The position numbers and the translations under genes are program-made. 64,000 bases of DNA from an uncultured Aquimarina sp. (lineage in GTDB: Bacteria; Bacteroidota; Bacteroidia; Flavobacteriales; Flavobacteriaceae): the NCBI RefSeq assembly GCF_947500065.1, contig NZ_CANMQT010000004.1, positions 1 to 64,000 of the forward strand, in the 5' to 3' direction. The notes under the pieces were generated by a model. The model had not been told where the DNA came from, did not search any database, and was given only the letters and a program-made list of their open reading frames with translations. Below, in pieces: positions 9,321-18,520 of this stretch. The number at the start of each line of letters is the position of its first letter. Position 1 is the first letter of the stretch.

Positions 9321-10706
9321 TTACTCTTGAATTAGAATTAAATACTGCCAAGGGCTTAATTCATATTCTTGTCCCTTAGTTGCATCAATATATTCTCCAA
9401 AAAGATAATCTTTAAACTTCCCTTCATATGCTGCTGTAAATTTCACTGGCTCTTTTGTCATATTAGACACGAAAACCACTTTATTACCTTCTTTTTCTCT
9501 TTTAAACACTAAAACTTTATCATCTGACGAAGTTTTAATACGAGTATAAGAAGCTGCATTTTTACCACCATTCAATGCTGGATTTTCATTTTTAAGCTTT
9601 CCTAATTTCTCATATAATGGAAAGAATACTCCTTTCTTTTTGATAATAGTATCTTTTTCGAAAAAAAGTAATCGCTTATCCATATCATATTCTTGTCCAG
9701 AATAGATCAACGGCATTCCTGGTGCTACATAAGATAACGCAGCAAACATCTCTTTAGAATCACCCATTCTTTCCTGAACAGTTCCATTCCAAGAATTTTC
9801 GTCGTGATTAGAAGTAAAGTTCATTAAAATATCATCTTTAGCATACATTGTATCTACTTGAATCATTCTTTTATCCCAAGCTTCTACAGTGTTTTCTCCT
9901 TTTGCAATATGATTCATTACGTGATGCGTATCCCATCCATATCCCATATCAAATGCGTTCTCCATCAATTCTGGTTCCCAGCCTTCTGCCAGCATAAATA
10001 CAGGTTTAATTTCCTTAAGTTCCGCAACTGTGTTATCCCAAAAATCAACTGGTACCATTCCCGCTACATCGCAGCGGAAACCATCCACGCCTTCTTCTTT
10101 TACCCAGTATTTCATAGCATCAAGCATTCCTTTCCTCATATCTGTATTATCGTAATTGAGATCCGCTACATCGGTCCAATCAGTTCCTACAGTATGTGTT
10201 ATTTCTCCTTTATCATCTTTTGTATAAAACTCAGGATGTTCTTTTAACCAAACGTGATCCCATCCTGTGTGATTAGCTACCCAATCTAACACTACATAAA
10301 TACCATTATCATGAGCTGTTTTTACTAGTTCTCTAAAATCTTCTATCGTTCCGAATTCTGGATTAACTTTAGTATAATCAGAAATGGCATAATAACTACC
10401 TAGCGATCCTTTACTTTTGGTAGTCGATATTGGATATATTGGCATTACCCAAAGTACTTTTACCCCAAGGGTTTTTAGTATTGGAATATCTTTGGTAAAT
10501 GCCTTAAAAGATCCCTCTTCAGAATATTGACGGATATTTGCTTCATATATCACGGCATTTTCCATCATAACAGCACTTACCGGAGCTAATCCTTTGTTTA
10601 CTTCTTCAACAACAGTTTCGACTTTTGCAACTGTTTCTTCTTTTTTTGTCTTTCCGCAGGAAAATATAACACCAGCTAGGGCAAGACATAAAATTATTTT
10701 CTTCAT
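9321..10706 (-). CDS. GH13 alpha-amylase family lipoprotein
   Basis: A 461-residue glycoside hydrolase. The signal peptide ends in a lipobox (GVIFSCGKTKK). The four GH13 regions are visible: VLDWVANHTG, GFRCDVAGM with the nucleophile D213, MLAEGWEP with the acid/base Glu, and FTSNHDENSW. It is shorter than the neighbouring enzyme and lacks its N-terminal domain. Basic rather than acidic residues after the lipid cysteine suggest a periplasm-facing lipoprotein. It is the last gene of the operon, 24 bp after the other GH13 gene. The likely job is trimming imported malto-oligosaccharides; exact specificity is unknown. Confidence 0.92.
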   Translation of the reverse strand: MKKIILCLALAGVIFSCGKTKKEETVAKVETVVEEVNKGLAPVSAVMMENAVIYEANIRQYSEEGSFKAFTKDIPILKTLGVKVLWVMPIYPISTTKSKGSLGSYYAISDYTKVNPEFGTIEDFRELVKTAHDNGIYVVLDWVANHTGWDHVWLKEHPEFYTKDDKGEITHTVGTDWTDVADLNYDNTDMRKGMLDAMKYWVKEEGVDGFRCDVAGMVPVDFWDNTVAELKEIKPVFMLAEGWEPELMENAFDMGYGWDTHHVMNHIAKGENTVEAWDKRMIQVDTMYAKDDILMNFTSNHDENSWNGTVQERMGDSKEMFAALSYVAPGMPLIYSGQEYDMDKRLLFFEKDTIIKKKGVFFPLYEKLGKLKNENPALNGGKNAASYTRIKTSSDDKVLVFKREKEGNKVVFVSNMTKEPVKFTAAYEGKFKDYLFGEYIDATKGQEYELSPWQYLILIQE

Positions 10707-10730
10707 TTTTTAATAATTAAAATTATAGAT

Positions 10731-12593
10731 TTATTGTAATGATATGATCATCGATGTTTTTGGAGATATCGTAATATTTTCACTCACATCGATAGTATTG
10801 TCTGTAATAATATCTTTTCCTACTTTAGAATCCTTTAACCCTTCTTTAAAACGGGTAATATCGAGTTCCTGACTTTCTGAATTGTTATTAATAACAACCA
10901 TCACCCGCTCTTTTTTTGTATACCTGAAATACACATACACATTATTAAACGGTATATACTGCAATAGTTTTCCATTATGAACAGCATTGCTATTCTTCCT
11001 CCAGTTCAGTACTTTTTTAGTAAATGCATGGAATGCTTCTTCGTCCTTTGTTCTTCCTATTACTTTATCAGAAGCTCCTTCGGCAATAAAAGAACTCCTT
11101 TTGTCGTCAGGCCATCCTCCTGGAAAATCTCTACGAATATCACCATCTCCCTTTTTATCCCGATTACCTAACATCCCTATTTCATCTCCATAATAGATCT
11201 GAGGGATACCTCGAGTTGTAAAAATTAAAGTCATCGCCATCTTATACTTGTATATGTCACTTTGATAAATCTCATTAATTCTATTAGTATCATGATTACC
11301 AGCAAAAAGAAGTATGTTATTAATATCTGGATATAAAAAATCATTGGTAAAATTCTCATAAGCTCTTATCATTCCTTTATCCCAAGAGCTCACCTCTTCA
11401 TGAAACATTATCGTTATGGCATCGTGAAGTGTAAAATCCATAACTGATGGTAAGTGCGAATTGTAATTATCAATAGCTCCAATTTTACTGTCTTTTTGCC
11501 AATATGCCATTTGTGCTTGATCATGCATCCAGACTTCTCCTACAATATTAAAATTTGGATATTCATCCATAATGGCTTTTGTCCATTTAGCAATTCCTTC
11601 TTTATCATTATATGAATACGTATCTACTCTAAATCCATCTAAATCTGCATATTCTATCCACCAAATAGCATTTTGACTAATATAATTTAGAAGTAAAGGA
11701 TTGCTTTGATTCATATCTGGCATTGTAGTATCAAACCAACCATTCATACATCCTTTTGCATCAACTACAGAAGCATTCGTGTCGAATTGAGTTGTCATAC
11801 GATAATTACTTCTTCTGAAACCTTCTGGCCACTGATGTATCCAATCTTTTGTTGGTAGATCTTTGATCATCCAATGCTTGGATCCCCAATGATTAGTAAC
11901 ATAATCCATAATCAGTTTCATATCTAACGTATGCATCTCTGAAGCTAATCGCCTATAATCTTCATTAGTACCATATCTTGGATCAATTTTATATAGGTCA
12001 CTTTGCGCATATGTATGATAGGAATATACTGGCTCATTATCCTCTAATAAAGGGGTGCTCCAAAGTGCCGTTGCTCCTAAATCATTCAGGTAATCAAGAT
12101 GATCTATTATCCCTTGAATATCACCACCATGACGCCCTCCAGGATTAGAACGATCTGCTTTTTCTACTGTATCTTTATGAGAATCATTTGCTGTATTACC
12201 ATTAGCAAAACGATCCGGCATAATTAAGTACATTACATCGCTACTATCGAATCCTTTTCGCTCTGCGGAACCTTCTCTTCTGGTTTTAAACTCATATCGT
12301 TGAGAAAAAACTATTTCATCATTTTCCTTGAAGTTTATAACTACAGTTCCCGGCTCAATATCTTTAGTGTTGATTGTTACAAAAACATAATTAGGATTCT
12401 CCGTTTTAGTAATATCATTGATTGTTATACTATCTATTTCTATAGAATACTTGGCTATTTCTTTGCCATAACACATTAATTGCAATTGATTAGATTGCAT
12501 ATTACTCCACCAAAAAGGAGGTTCTATTTTTTCTATCTGCCCATAGGTTAATGAAATAAATAACCCAAAAAACATGGTTAATATTCTCTTCAT
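10731..12593 (-). CDS. Periplasmic GH13 neopullulanase/cyclomaltodextrinase-like enzyme (SusA-like)
   Basis: A 620-residue enzyme with a cleaved signal peptide (ending LTYGQ), an N-terminal beta-sandwich of the cyclomaltodextrinase type (residues about 20-125, starting IEPPFWWSNMQSNQLQLMCYG), and a GH13 barrel. Catalytic regions are IMDYVTNHWG, GFRVDTYSY with nucleophile D324, IVGEVWMHDQ with the acid Glu, and LFAGNHDTNR. The order and length match SusA-like neopullulanases that cut imported oligosaccharides in the periplasm. It lies 24 bp before the lipoprotein amylase and behind the GH65 gene, from which a hairpin separates it. Confidence 0.92.
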   Translation of the reverse strand: MKRILTMFFGLFISLTYGQIEKIEPPFWWSNMQSNQLQLMCYGKEIAKYSIEIDSITINDITKTENPNYVFVTINTKDIEPGTVVINFKENDEIVFSQRYEFKTRREGSAERKGFDSSDVMYLIMPDRFANGNTANDSHKDTVEKADRSNPGGRHGGDIQGIIDHLDYLNDLGATALWSTPLLEDNEPVYSYHTYAQSDLYKIDPRYGTNEDYRRLASEMHTLDMKLIMDYVTNHWGSKHWMIKDLPTKDWIHQWPEGFRRSNYRMTTQFDTNASVVDAKGCMNGWFDTTMPDMNQSNPLLLNYISQNAIWWIEYADLDGFRVDTYSYNDKEGIAKWTKAIMDEYPNFNIVGEVWMHDQAQMAYWQKDSKIGAIDNYNSHLPSVMDFTLHDAITIMFHEEVSSWDKGMIRAYENFTNDFLYPDINNILLFAGNHDTNRINEIYQSDIYKYKMAMTLIFTTRGIPQIYYGDEIGMLGNRDKKGDGDIRRDFPGGWPDDKRSSFIAEGASDKVIGRTKDEEAFHAFTKKVLNWRKNSNAVHNGKLLQYIPFNNVYVYFRYTKKERVMVVINNNSESQELDITRFKEGLKDSKVGKDIITDNTIDVSENITISPKTSMIISLQ

Positions 12594-12649
12594 TGGTTTA
12601 ATTTTAATTTGTATAATTCGTATTAACTCTGATTAGTGGAATTGAAATA

Positions 12650-12681
12650 AATACCCCAAAAACAAAAGCCTTTGGGGTATT
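12650..12681 (-). terminator. Hairpin between GH65 and GH13 genes
   Basis: AATACCCCAAA and TTTGGGGTATT form a perfect 11-bp stem with a 10-nt loop, followed on the minus strand by a broken T tract (TATTTATTTC). It may be a partial terminator or an mRNA-stabilising hairpin between gene pairs of the maltose cluster. Confidence 0.6.
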
Positions 12682-12705
12682 AAATATTTTCATTTGTACA
12701 ATTAT

Positions 12706-15012
12706 TTAAACAGTCGTTAAGCTATTCGGAGAGATGGTGAACTCTTTATCATCTACATATATCAATAGTTCATGTTCTCCTTCTAAATTAAAAGTAGTCC
12801 CTTCTTGAGAAACATTTACCTTCAAAATACTGCTTCTAAAGTTTACATTAAATGTATATCCTTTCCATTCTTTAGGAATTTTAGGAGTAAACGATAATGT
12901 ATCATTCTTAACTCTCAAACCTCCAAAACCTTCTACAATACTCATCCAGGTTCCAGCCATACTAGTAATATGAAGACCTTCTTCTACTTCTTTATTATAA
13001 TCATCAAGATCTAGCCTTGAGGTTCTTAAATAAAAGGTATACGCCTGATCCATTCTATCTAGAGTAGCGGCCTGTATACTATGTACACAAGGAGAAAGCG
13101 AAGATTCATGCACCGTAAATGGCTCATAAAAGTCAAAATGACGTTCTAATTCTTCTCTAGTAAATTGATCCTCGAACATATAGAAACCTTGCAAAGTATC
13201 CGCTTGCTTTATATATGGCGATCTCAATATTCTATCCCAGCTCCATTTTTGGTTAATCGGACGCTGAGAGGCATCAAGATTATCAACTTTGATTAGTTCT
13301 TTATCTAAGAAACCGTCTTGCTGTAGATATACTTGATGTTTTTCTGAGTACGGGAAATACATCTTATCAGCTACATCCAGCATTGCATTTATTTCTTTCT
13401 GATCTAGCTTAGTCTTTTCTATAATTCTATCGTAATCTGCTTTATATTCTGACTTTACCTTTTCGATATTTTCAACACAATAATCGATACACCATTTTGC
13501 TAAATAATTAGTATACCAGTTATTATTAATATTGTTTTCATATTCATTAGGTCCCGTAACACCTAGGATAACGTACTTCTCTTTATCCGTAGAAAATGTT
13601 GCTCTCTGATGCCAAAAACGAGCAATGGCAATCATTACCTCTAATCCCATCTCCGGAATGTAGCTATAATCTCCTGTGTAACGCAAGTAATTATAAATAG
13701 CAAATGTCATTGCACCATTTCGATGAATTTCTTCGAAAGTAATCTCCCATTCATTATGACACTCTTCTCCATTCATAGTAACCATTGGATACAACGCCGC
13801 TCCATTAGTAAAACCTAATTTTTCAGCGTTTTCTATGGCTTTCTCCAAATGATTATAACGATACTGCAATAAACTTCTCGCTACATTTTGGTTTTTTGTT
13901 GCCATGTAAAAAGGTATACAGTATGCTTCAGTATCCCAATAGGTACTTCCTCCATATTTCTCTCCAGTAAAACCTTTTGGACCAATATTTAATCGAGCAT
14001 CTTTACCCAAATAAGTCTGATTCAGTTGAAAAATATTAAAACGAATACCTTGTTGCGCTTTTACATCTCCATCAATAACAATATCCGCCATTTCCCAAAT
14101 CTTGGACCAAGCTTTCTTCTGTAAATCTAACAACGCTTCAAACCCTGATTCCGAAGCTTGCTTTAATACTGCAGCACTAGCAGAGGCAATATCCTCTTGC
14201 TTATGATTTAGTGAAACTGTATAACCACCAAACTTGTGCAACTCAGCAGTAGTACCTTTTTTAACTTCTACCTCATAGCTTAGACTTGCATAGGTTTTGT
14301 TTGTTTCTACGGTAGGGTAAACATCCTGTAATTTTCCGTCTAAGAATAATTGATTCAGCATTCCCGTGCATACATGAAACTCAGTTTTCATGGTTTTTGA
14401 AGATATATAGGCAGCATTTCCTTTATGCGATACTTCATAGGTATCCCAAAATTTATCATCCCAATTTGTATCTTCATTAGTAATTCCAGCATCCAAATAT
14501 GGAGTAAAATGTACTAGAGCATCTTTATTTATTGGCTTTACTTCATACTTAATCGCACCAACTTCATCTAAATCTAAACTTAAGAATCTAGTTGATTTAA
14601 CCAAAACTTCAGTATCATTTCGTAAAACTGCTTTAAAAGAACGTTGATACCAACCTTCTTTCATATTAAGTTCTCTTCGAAAATCTGAAACCGTTTTACA
14701 CTTATGAAGATTTAGTTTTTCTCCATTAATTTCCACATTAATGCCTATCCAATTAGGAGCATTCAATACTTTAGCAAAATACTCTGGATATCCGTTTTTC
14801 CACCAACCTACTCTGGTTTTATCAGGATAATATACTCCTGCTATATAACTTCCCTGAAAAGTAGGGCCTGTATATGTCTCTTCAAAATTTGCACGCTGCC
14901 CCATCGCACCGTTACCTATACTAAAAAGACTCTCTGAGGATTTAACTCGTTCTACATCAAATCCTTCTTCAATTATAGACCAGTTATCTGGTTTAATATA
15001 ATCCTGATTCAT
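12706..15012 (-). CDS. GH65 maltose phosphorylase
   Basis: A 768-residue cytoplasmic protein of glycoside hydrolase family 65. It is predicted to split maltose with phosphate into glucose and beta-glucose 1-phosphate. The motif GVTGPNEYENN carries the predicted general acid E490. Other family marks are GSTYWDTEAYCIPFY and HECHNEWEITF-type surroundings (ATMNGEECHNEWEITFEE region). No signal peptide is present. A beta-phosphoglucomutase and a sugar transporter lie directly upstream in the same direction, which supports maltose rather than trehalose or kojibiose as substrate, though GH65 specificity cannot be read with certainty. Confidence 0.92.
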   Translation of the reverse strand: MNQDYIKPDNWSIIEEGFDVERVKSSESLFSIGNGAMGQRANFEETYTGPTFQGSYIAGVYYPDKTRVGWWKNGYPEYFAKVLNAPNWIGINVEINGEKLNLHKCKTVSDFRRELNMKEGWYQRSFKAVLRNDTEVLVKSTRFLSLDLDEVGAIKYEVKPINKDALVHFTPYLDAGITNEDTNWDDKFWDTYEVSHKGNAAYISSKTMKTEFHVCTGMLNQLFLDGKLQDVYPTVETNKTYASLSYEVEVKKGTTAELHKFGGYTVSLNHKQEDIASASAAVLKQASESGFEALLDLQKKAWSKIWEMADIVIDGDVKAQQGIRFNIFQLNQTYLGKDARLNIGPKGFTGEKYGGSTYWDTEAYCIPFYMATKNQNVARSLLQYRYNHLEKAIENAEKLGFTNGAALYPMVTMNGEECHNEWEITFEEIHRNGAMTFAIYNYLRYTGDYSYIPEMGLEVMIAIARFWHQRATFSTDKEKYVILGVTGPNEYENNINNNWYTNYLAKWCIDYCVENIEKVKSEYKADYDRIIEKTKLDQKEINAMLDVADKMYFPYSEKHQVYLQQDGFLDKELIKVDNLDASQRPINQKWSWDRILRSPYIKQADTLQGFYMFEDQFTREELERHFDFYEPFTVHESSLSPCVHSIQAATLDRMDQAYTFYLRTSRLDLDDYNKEVEEGLHITSMAGTWMSIVEGFGGLRVKNDTLSFTPKIPKEWKGYTFNVNFRSSILKVNVSQEGTTFNLEGEHELLIYVDDKEFTISPNSLTTV

Positions 15013-15098
15013 CGGTTCTCTTTTTTATTTTTAGTTTCCAGAAGAATTTACTTATGTATCAAATATCTTTTGTACTTAGGAAATCCTCCGAATTATTC

Positions 15099-15764
15099 TC
15101 AATTTCTTTTGGTTGTAACTAATTGGTTAATGAATTCTTCTTTTATTTCTGTAAAATCTTTAAACACATAATCTGCTTCATGCAACACCTTAGGATCTCC
15201 GATACCAATACTCACCATATTAGCAATATTGGCAGCTTGAATACCCGCGACAGAATCTTCAAAAACAACACAATCTTTAGGATCTATTCCTAATTTCTGT
15301 GCTCCTATTAAAAACACTTCTGGATCCGGTTTTGCTTTTGACACATCTGTACCATCAACAATCGCTTGAAACTTCTCTTTTAACAATACTTTTTCTAAAA
15401 TGATTCTTGCATTCTTACTTGCAGAACCTAGTGCAACACCCTGCTCTTCAGTCAACAAATATTCCAAAATCCTAGGTACATCCGGAAGAATTTCAGAAGT
15501 ATCCATCGTTTCAATGTAGTTCAGATACTCTTCATTTTTTTTCGTCATCAAACTGGTAAAGTCCTTTTCTGAAATGGTTTTATTTCCCCATTCTAAAATT
15601 TTCTCTAAAGATCGTACTCGGCTAACTCCTTTTAGTTGTTCATTTTGTTCCTCAGAAAAAGATATTCCAAGACTATTGGCTAAATTTTGCCAAGCTAAAA
15701 AATGATATTTTGCGGTGTCTACAATAACACCATCAAGATCAAATATGAATCCCTTTTTGGCCAT
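15099..15764 (-). CDS. pgmB: Beta-phosphoglucomutase
   Basis: A HAD-superfamily enzyme of 221 residues that converts beta-glucose 1-phosphate from the phosphorylase into glucose 6-phosphate. The nucleophile pair is in FIFDLDGVIVD (D9 and D11), the cap domain contains LKGVSRVRSLEKIL, and the later motifs GSASKNA, KAKPDPEVF and VFEDSVAGIQAA are intact. It begins one base after the transporter stop and is followed by the GH65 gene, so the three form a compact unit. Confidence 0.95.
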   Translation of the reverse strand: MAKKGFIFDLDGVIVDTAKYHFLAWQNLANSLGISFSEEQNEQLKGVSRVRSLEKILEWGNKTISEKDFTSLMTKKNEEYLNYIETMDTSEILPDVPRILEYLLTEEQGVALGSASKNARIILEKVLLKEKFQAIVDGTDVSKAKPDPEVFLIGAQKLGIDPKDCVVFEDSVAGIQAANIANMVSIGIGDPKVLHEADYVFKDFTEIKEEFINQLVTTKRN

Positions 15765-15765
15765 T

Positions 15766-17142
15766 CTAAATTTCTTTTGGGTTATATGTAATAGCGTCTT
15801 TATTAGTAATCAACAAGTTACAAAAACCTGCTATGATTAGACTAATTCCTGCTACTATCATTGCGTTAATTGTCTCTTCTCCGAGAAGCTTATACGTAAA
15901 ATTAATTCCCCCTACAGCAGCTATCACTTGAGGTACAACAATAAACATATTAAATATCCCCATAATAACTCCCATTTTTTTGGGATCTACAGAACTTGAT
16001 AACATGGCATACGGCATTGACAGTATACTTCCCCAAGCAAAACCTACTAAAGTAAAAGAAAGAATTAACCATATAGGAGAGGGAACAAAGTACATAGAGA
16101 TAAATCCTATCCCTCCTAATATTAAAGAGAATAAATGTACCAGTTTTCTATTTATTCTTCTTTTGGAAGTATAAAAAGCAAGTATTAAAGCAAAGGCCAT
16201 AGAAGATAACCCGTATATTCCCATATAGCTTCCTACTTCATTTGATGATTTTTGAAAGGCTGTATTAGCTACTTGAAATTTCTCTGCTGATTCTACAACG
16301 TCCATGTCATAATTAGATTCAATAGGTGCAGGTGTTTTAAAAACATGTTCTGTAAGTGCTGGATTGGTCAATCCCCACATTGTAAAAAATGCAAACCAAC
16401 TAAAAAACTGAACTAATCCAAGTTTTTTCATTGTCAACGGCATACTTCCTATGTTCCCAATAATATCCGAAATAAAGCTATTCTTCTTTTGCTTTTCTTT
16501 TTCGAATTCTTCCATATCTTCAGGAGGGTATTCTGTAGTAGTAAATACTGTGTAAAAAATACTTACAAGAAAAACAAAAGCGCCTATAGCAAATGCAACT
16601 TTTACTGACATCGGAACGACTCCACTAGGAGCAGCATCACTAACACCCAATTGAGAAACCATCCAAGGTAGATTACTTGCTACAAATGTACCTATACCAA
16701 TAATTAAAGTTTGAATTACAAAACCATAGGAACGCTGAGAATCTGGTAATTTATCTGCTACCAATGCTCTAAAAGGTTCCATGGAAATGTTAATCGAAGC
16801 ATCAAGAATCCATAAAAACCCAGCTGCCATCCATAAAGCAGAAGAATAGGGTACAAAAAAGAGGGCAATAGAACTTAGGACTGCACCGATTAAAAAGTAC
16901 GGCCTTCTCCTACCCCATCTAGGACTCCATGTCCTATCACTAAGATACCCAATTATAGGCTGCACTAATAACCCTGTTAAAGGGGCTGCAATCCACATGA
17001 TTGGGATGTCATCAATTTCTGCTCCTAGAGTTTGAAATATTCTTGACATGAATCCACCCTGTAAGGCAAATCCAAATTGTATCCCTAGGAAACCGAAACT
17101 CATGTTCCATATTTCCCAGAAACTTAGCTTACGCTTGTTCAT
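15766..17142 (-). CDS. MFS sugar transporter, SLC45/GPH-like (maltose uptake)
   Basis: A 458-residue inner-membrane protein with about 12 hydrophobic segments. The N terminus (LSFWEIWNMSFGFLGIQFGF) and the loop GYLSDRTWSPRWGRRRPY are typical of the SLC45-like branch of the major facilitator superfamily that carries glucosides. It is the first gene of the pgmB-GH65 group and the likely route for maltose into the cytoplasm. A central stretch between helices six and seven is longer than usual (near residues 260-300). The substrate is inferred from its neighbours. Confidence 0.88.
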   Translation of the reverse strand: MNKRKLSFWEIWNMSFGFLGIQFGFALQGGFMSRIFQTLGAEIDDIPIMWIAAPLTGLLVQPIIGYLSDRTWSPRWGRRRPYFLIGAVLSSIALFFVPYSSALWMAAGFLWILDASINISMEPFRALVADKLPDSQRSYGFVIQTLIIGIGTFVASNLPWMVSQLGVSDAAPSGVVPMSVKVAFAIGAFVFLVSIFYTVFTTTEYPPEDMEEFEKEKQKKNSFISDIIGNIGSMPLTMKKLGLVQFFSWFAFFTMWGLTNPALTEHVFKTPAPIESNYDMDVVESAEKFQVANTAFQKSSNEVGSYMGIYGLSSMAFALILAFYTSKRRINRKLVHLFSLILGGIGFISMYFVPSPIWLILSFTLVGFAWGSILSMPYAMLSSSVDPKKMGVIMGIFNMFIVVPQVIAAVGGINFTYKLLGEETINAMIVAGISLIIAGFCNLLITNKDAITYNPKEI

Positions 17143-17164
17143 TAAGTAAATATTTGATTATTAC

Positions 17165-17219
17165 TTGATAAGCGCGTACACTTATCAAAACTTATGTTAG
17201 TAGAAAGTGAAAATATAAG
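17165..17219 (-). promoter_or_regulatory. Control region before the maltose transporter gene
   Basis: TTGATAAG (17165-17172) and CTTATCAA (17181-17188) are perfect 8-bp inverted arms. Next to them AGAAAGTGAAAATATAAG (17202-17219) is an exact 18-bp copy of a sequence just upstream of susC. The pair lies between the LacI-type gene and the transporter start. The hairpin lacks a T run, so an operator is more likely than a terminator. Confidence 0.4.
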
Positions 17220-17273
17220 TTCTGATAGGGTTCAAATATATTATATTATTTTAAATAAAATAGTTTTAGTGTA

Positions 17274-18296
17274 TTATTTTTTTGTGGACTGTCTTTGGAT
17301 TAGACTCGTATCAATGATTACAGTTTTATATTCTTCTGGAACATCTTCTTCGCCCTCTAGCTTGTCTATAAGCAGCTTTGCGGCTCTAATACCCATTTCT
17401 TCTCCGTGCTGACTAATGGTTGTCAAACTAGGGATAAAATGTTTAGATAATATACCATCTGTAAACCCTACAATAGAAACATCATCAGGTATTTTTTTAC
17501 CTTGTTCGTCTAAAATTTTTGCTGCTGTAACGGCAAATAATTCGTTTACTGCAAAAATTGCATCCACATCTTTATTTTCAAGAAAATCAGAAATCTCCGA
17601 CTCACAATTATCAATATCTTCTATTTTTAGAATATAGTCTTCACGTGCAGTAATATCATAAGCTCTTAAAGCTCTTAAATATCCATTAGTCCTAAGTTTA
17701 CCTACACTTATATAATCTACCGTAGTAAGAATAGCTATTTTTTTGCAGCCTAATGACAAAAGATGATTTGTAGCAGTTTGAGCGCCTTTTCCGTCATCAA
17801 TAATAACCTTATCACACACAAGTTCATCTATAATTCTATCAAAAAGAACAACAGGCATACCCTGGCTCATAGTTTCTTCTATATGATGATAGTCTTTTTT
17901 TTGTTGCGTTTCTTTTGCAACAGACAAAATAAAACCATCAGCACTTCCGCTAGCTAACATTTCTAAATTGATTACTTCTTTATCAAAAGAATTATTGGAG
18001 GAACATATAATCACGTTATATCCTTTTTCATTCGCAACCTTCTCTACTCCTCCTATTACTGTTGTGAAAAAGTGATGAACAATCTCTGGGATAATAATTC
18101 CAATTGTTTTTGTTTTTCGGTTTTTGAGGCTCAGTGCAATGTTGTTAGGTTTGTAGTTATACAACTTAGCGAAAGCTTTTACCTTTTGTCGAGTATCCAA
18201 ACTTATCTCTACACTATCTTTTAGTGCTTTTGATACGGTAGAAATAGATACATCGAGTTCTTTTGCTATTTGTTTTAACGTAACTTTTTGTTTCAT
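17274..18296 (-). CDS. LacI-family transcriptional regulator
   Basis: A 340-residue repressor/activator. The helix-turn-helix (VTLKQIAKELDVSISTVSKAL) fills residues 5-25, followed by the hinge helix (NIALSLKNRKTKTIGIIIPE) and a periplasmic-binding-protein-like sensor domain ending in TTISQHGEEMGIRAAKLL. It stands between the maltose operon and the divergent susCDE operon, as in other flavobacteria, which use a LacI protein in place of the SusR of Bacteroides. The inducer is probably maltose or a phosphorylated glucose, which is inference. An operator candidate lies about 100 bp upstream of its start. Confidence 0.93.
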   Translation of the reverse strand: MKQKVTLKQIAKELDVSISTVSKALKDSVEISLDTRQKVKAFAKLYNYKPNNIALSLKNRKTKTIGIIIPEIVHHFFTTVIGGVEKVANEKGYNVIICSSNNSFDKEVINLEMLASGSADGFILSVAKETQQKKDYHHIEETMSQGMPVVLFDRIIDELVCDKVIIDDGKGAQTATNHLLSLGCKKIAILTTVDYISVGKLRTNGYLRALRAYDITAREDYILKIEDIDNCESEISDFLENKDVDAIFAVNELFAVTAAKILDEQGKKIPDDVSIVGFTDGILSKHFIPSLTTISQHGEEMGIRAAKLLIDKLEGEEDVPEEYKTVIIDTSLIQRQSTKK

Positions 18297-18396
18297 TACC
18301 CTAGAATTTTTATTAAAAGTTAAAGATTGGCGCGAAAATATGCCATATGATCAGAATTACCCTTAAAATTTTAACAGGATTTTAAAAGTTATCCAC

Positions 18397-18412
18397 ACGC
18401 AAACGTTTTCGT
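18397..18412 (+). promoter_or_regulatory. LacI-type operator candidate between lacI-like gene and susC
   Basis: ACGCAAACGTTTTCGT is a 16-bp near-perfect palindrome (one mismatched pair) with the central CG step typical of LacI/PurR operators. It lies in the divergent region, about 100 bp from both start codons, and could serve both promoters. Confidence 0.65.
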
Positions 18413-18470
18413 AAGGTTACGGCTACACCGTAGCTAAAATTTAACATAGATTTTACATACATTGGCTTTC

Positions 18471-18488
18471 AGAAAGTGAAAATATAAG
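18471..18488 (+). repeat. 18-bp repeat, copy before susC
   Basis: AGAAAGTGAAAATATAAG occurs here and at 17202-17219 without a change. Here it ends 32 bp before the susC ATG. A TTGG motif lies a few bases upstream and TATAAG at its end could be a -10-like element, so the repeat may overlap the promoter. Confidence 0.5.
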
Positions 18489-18520
18489 GCTAAAAACAAT
18501 TAAAAACTAATTTAAATTAT

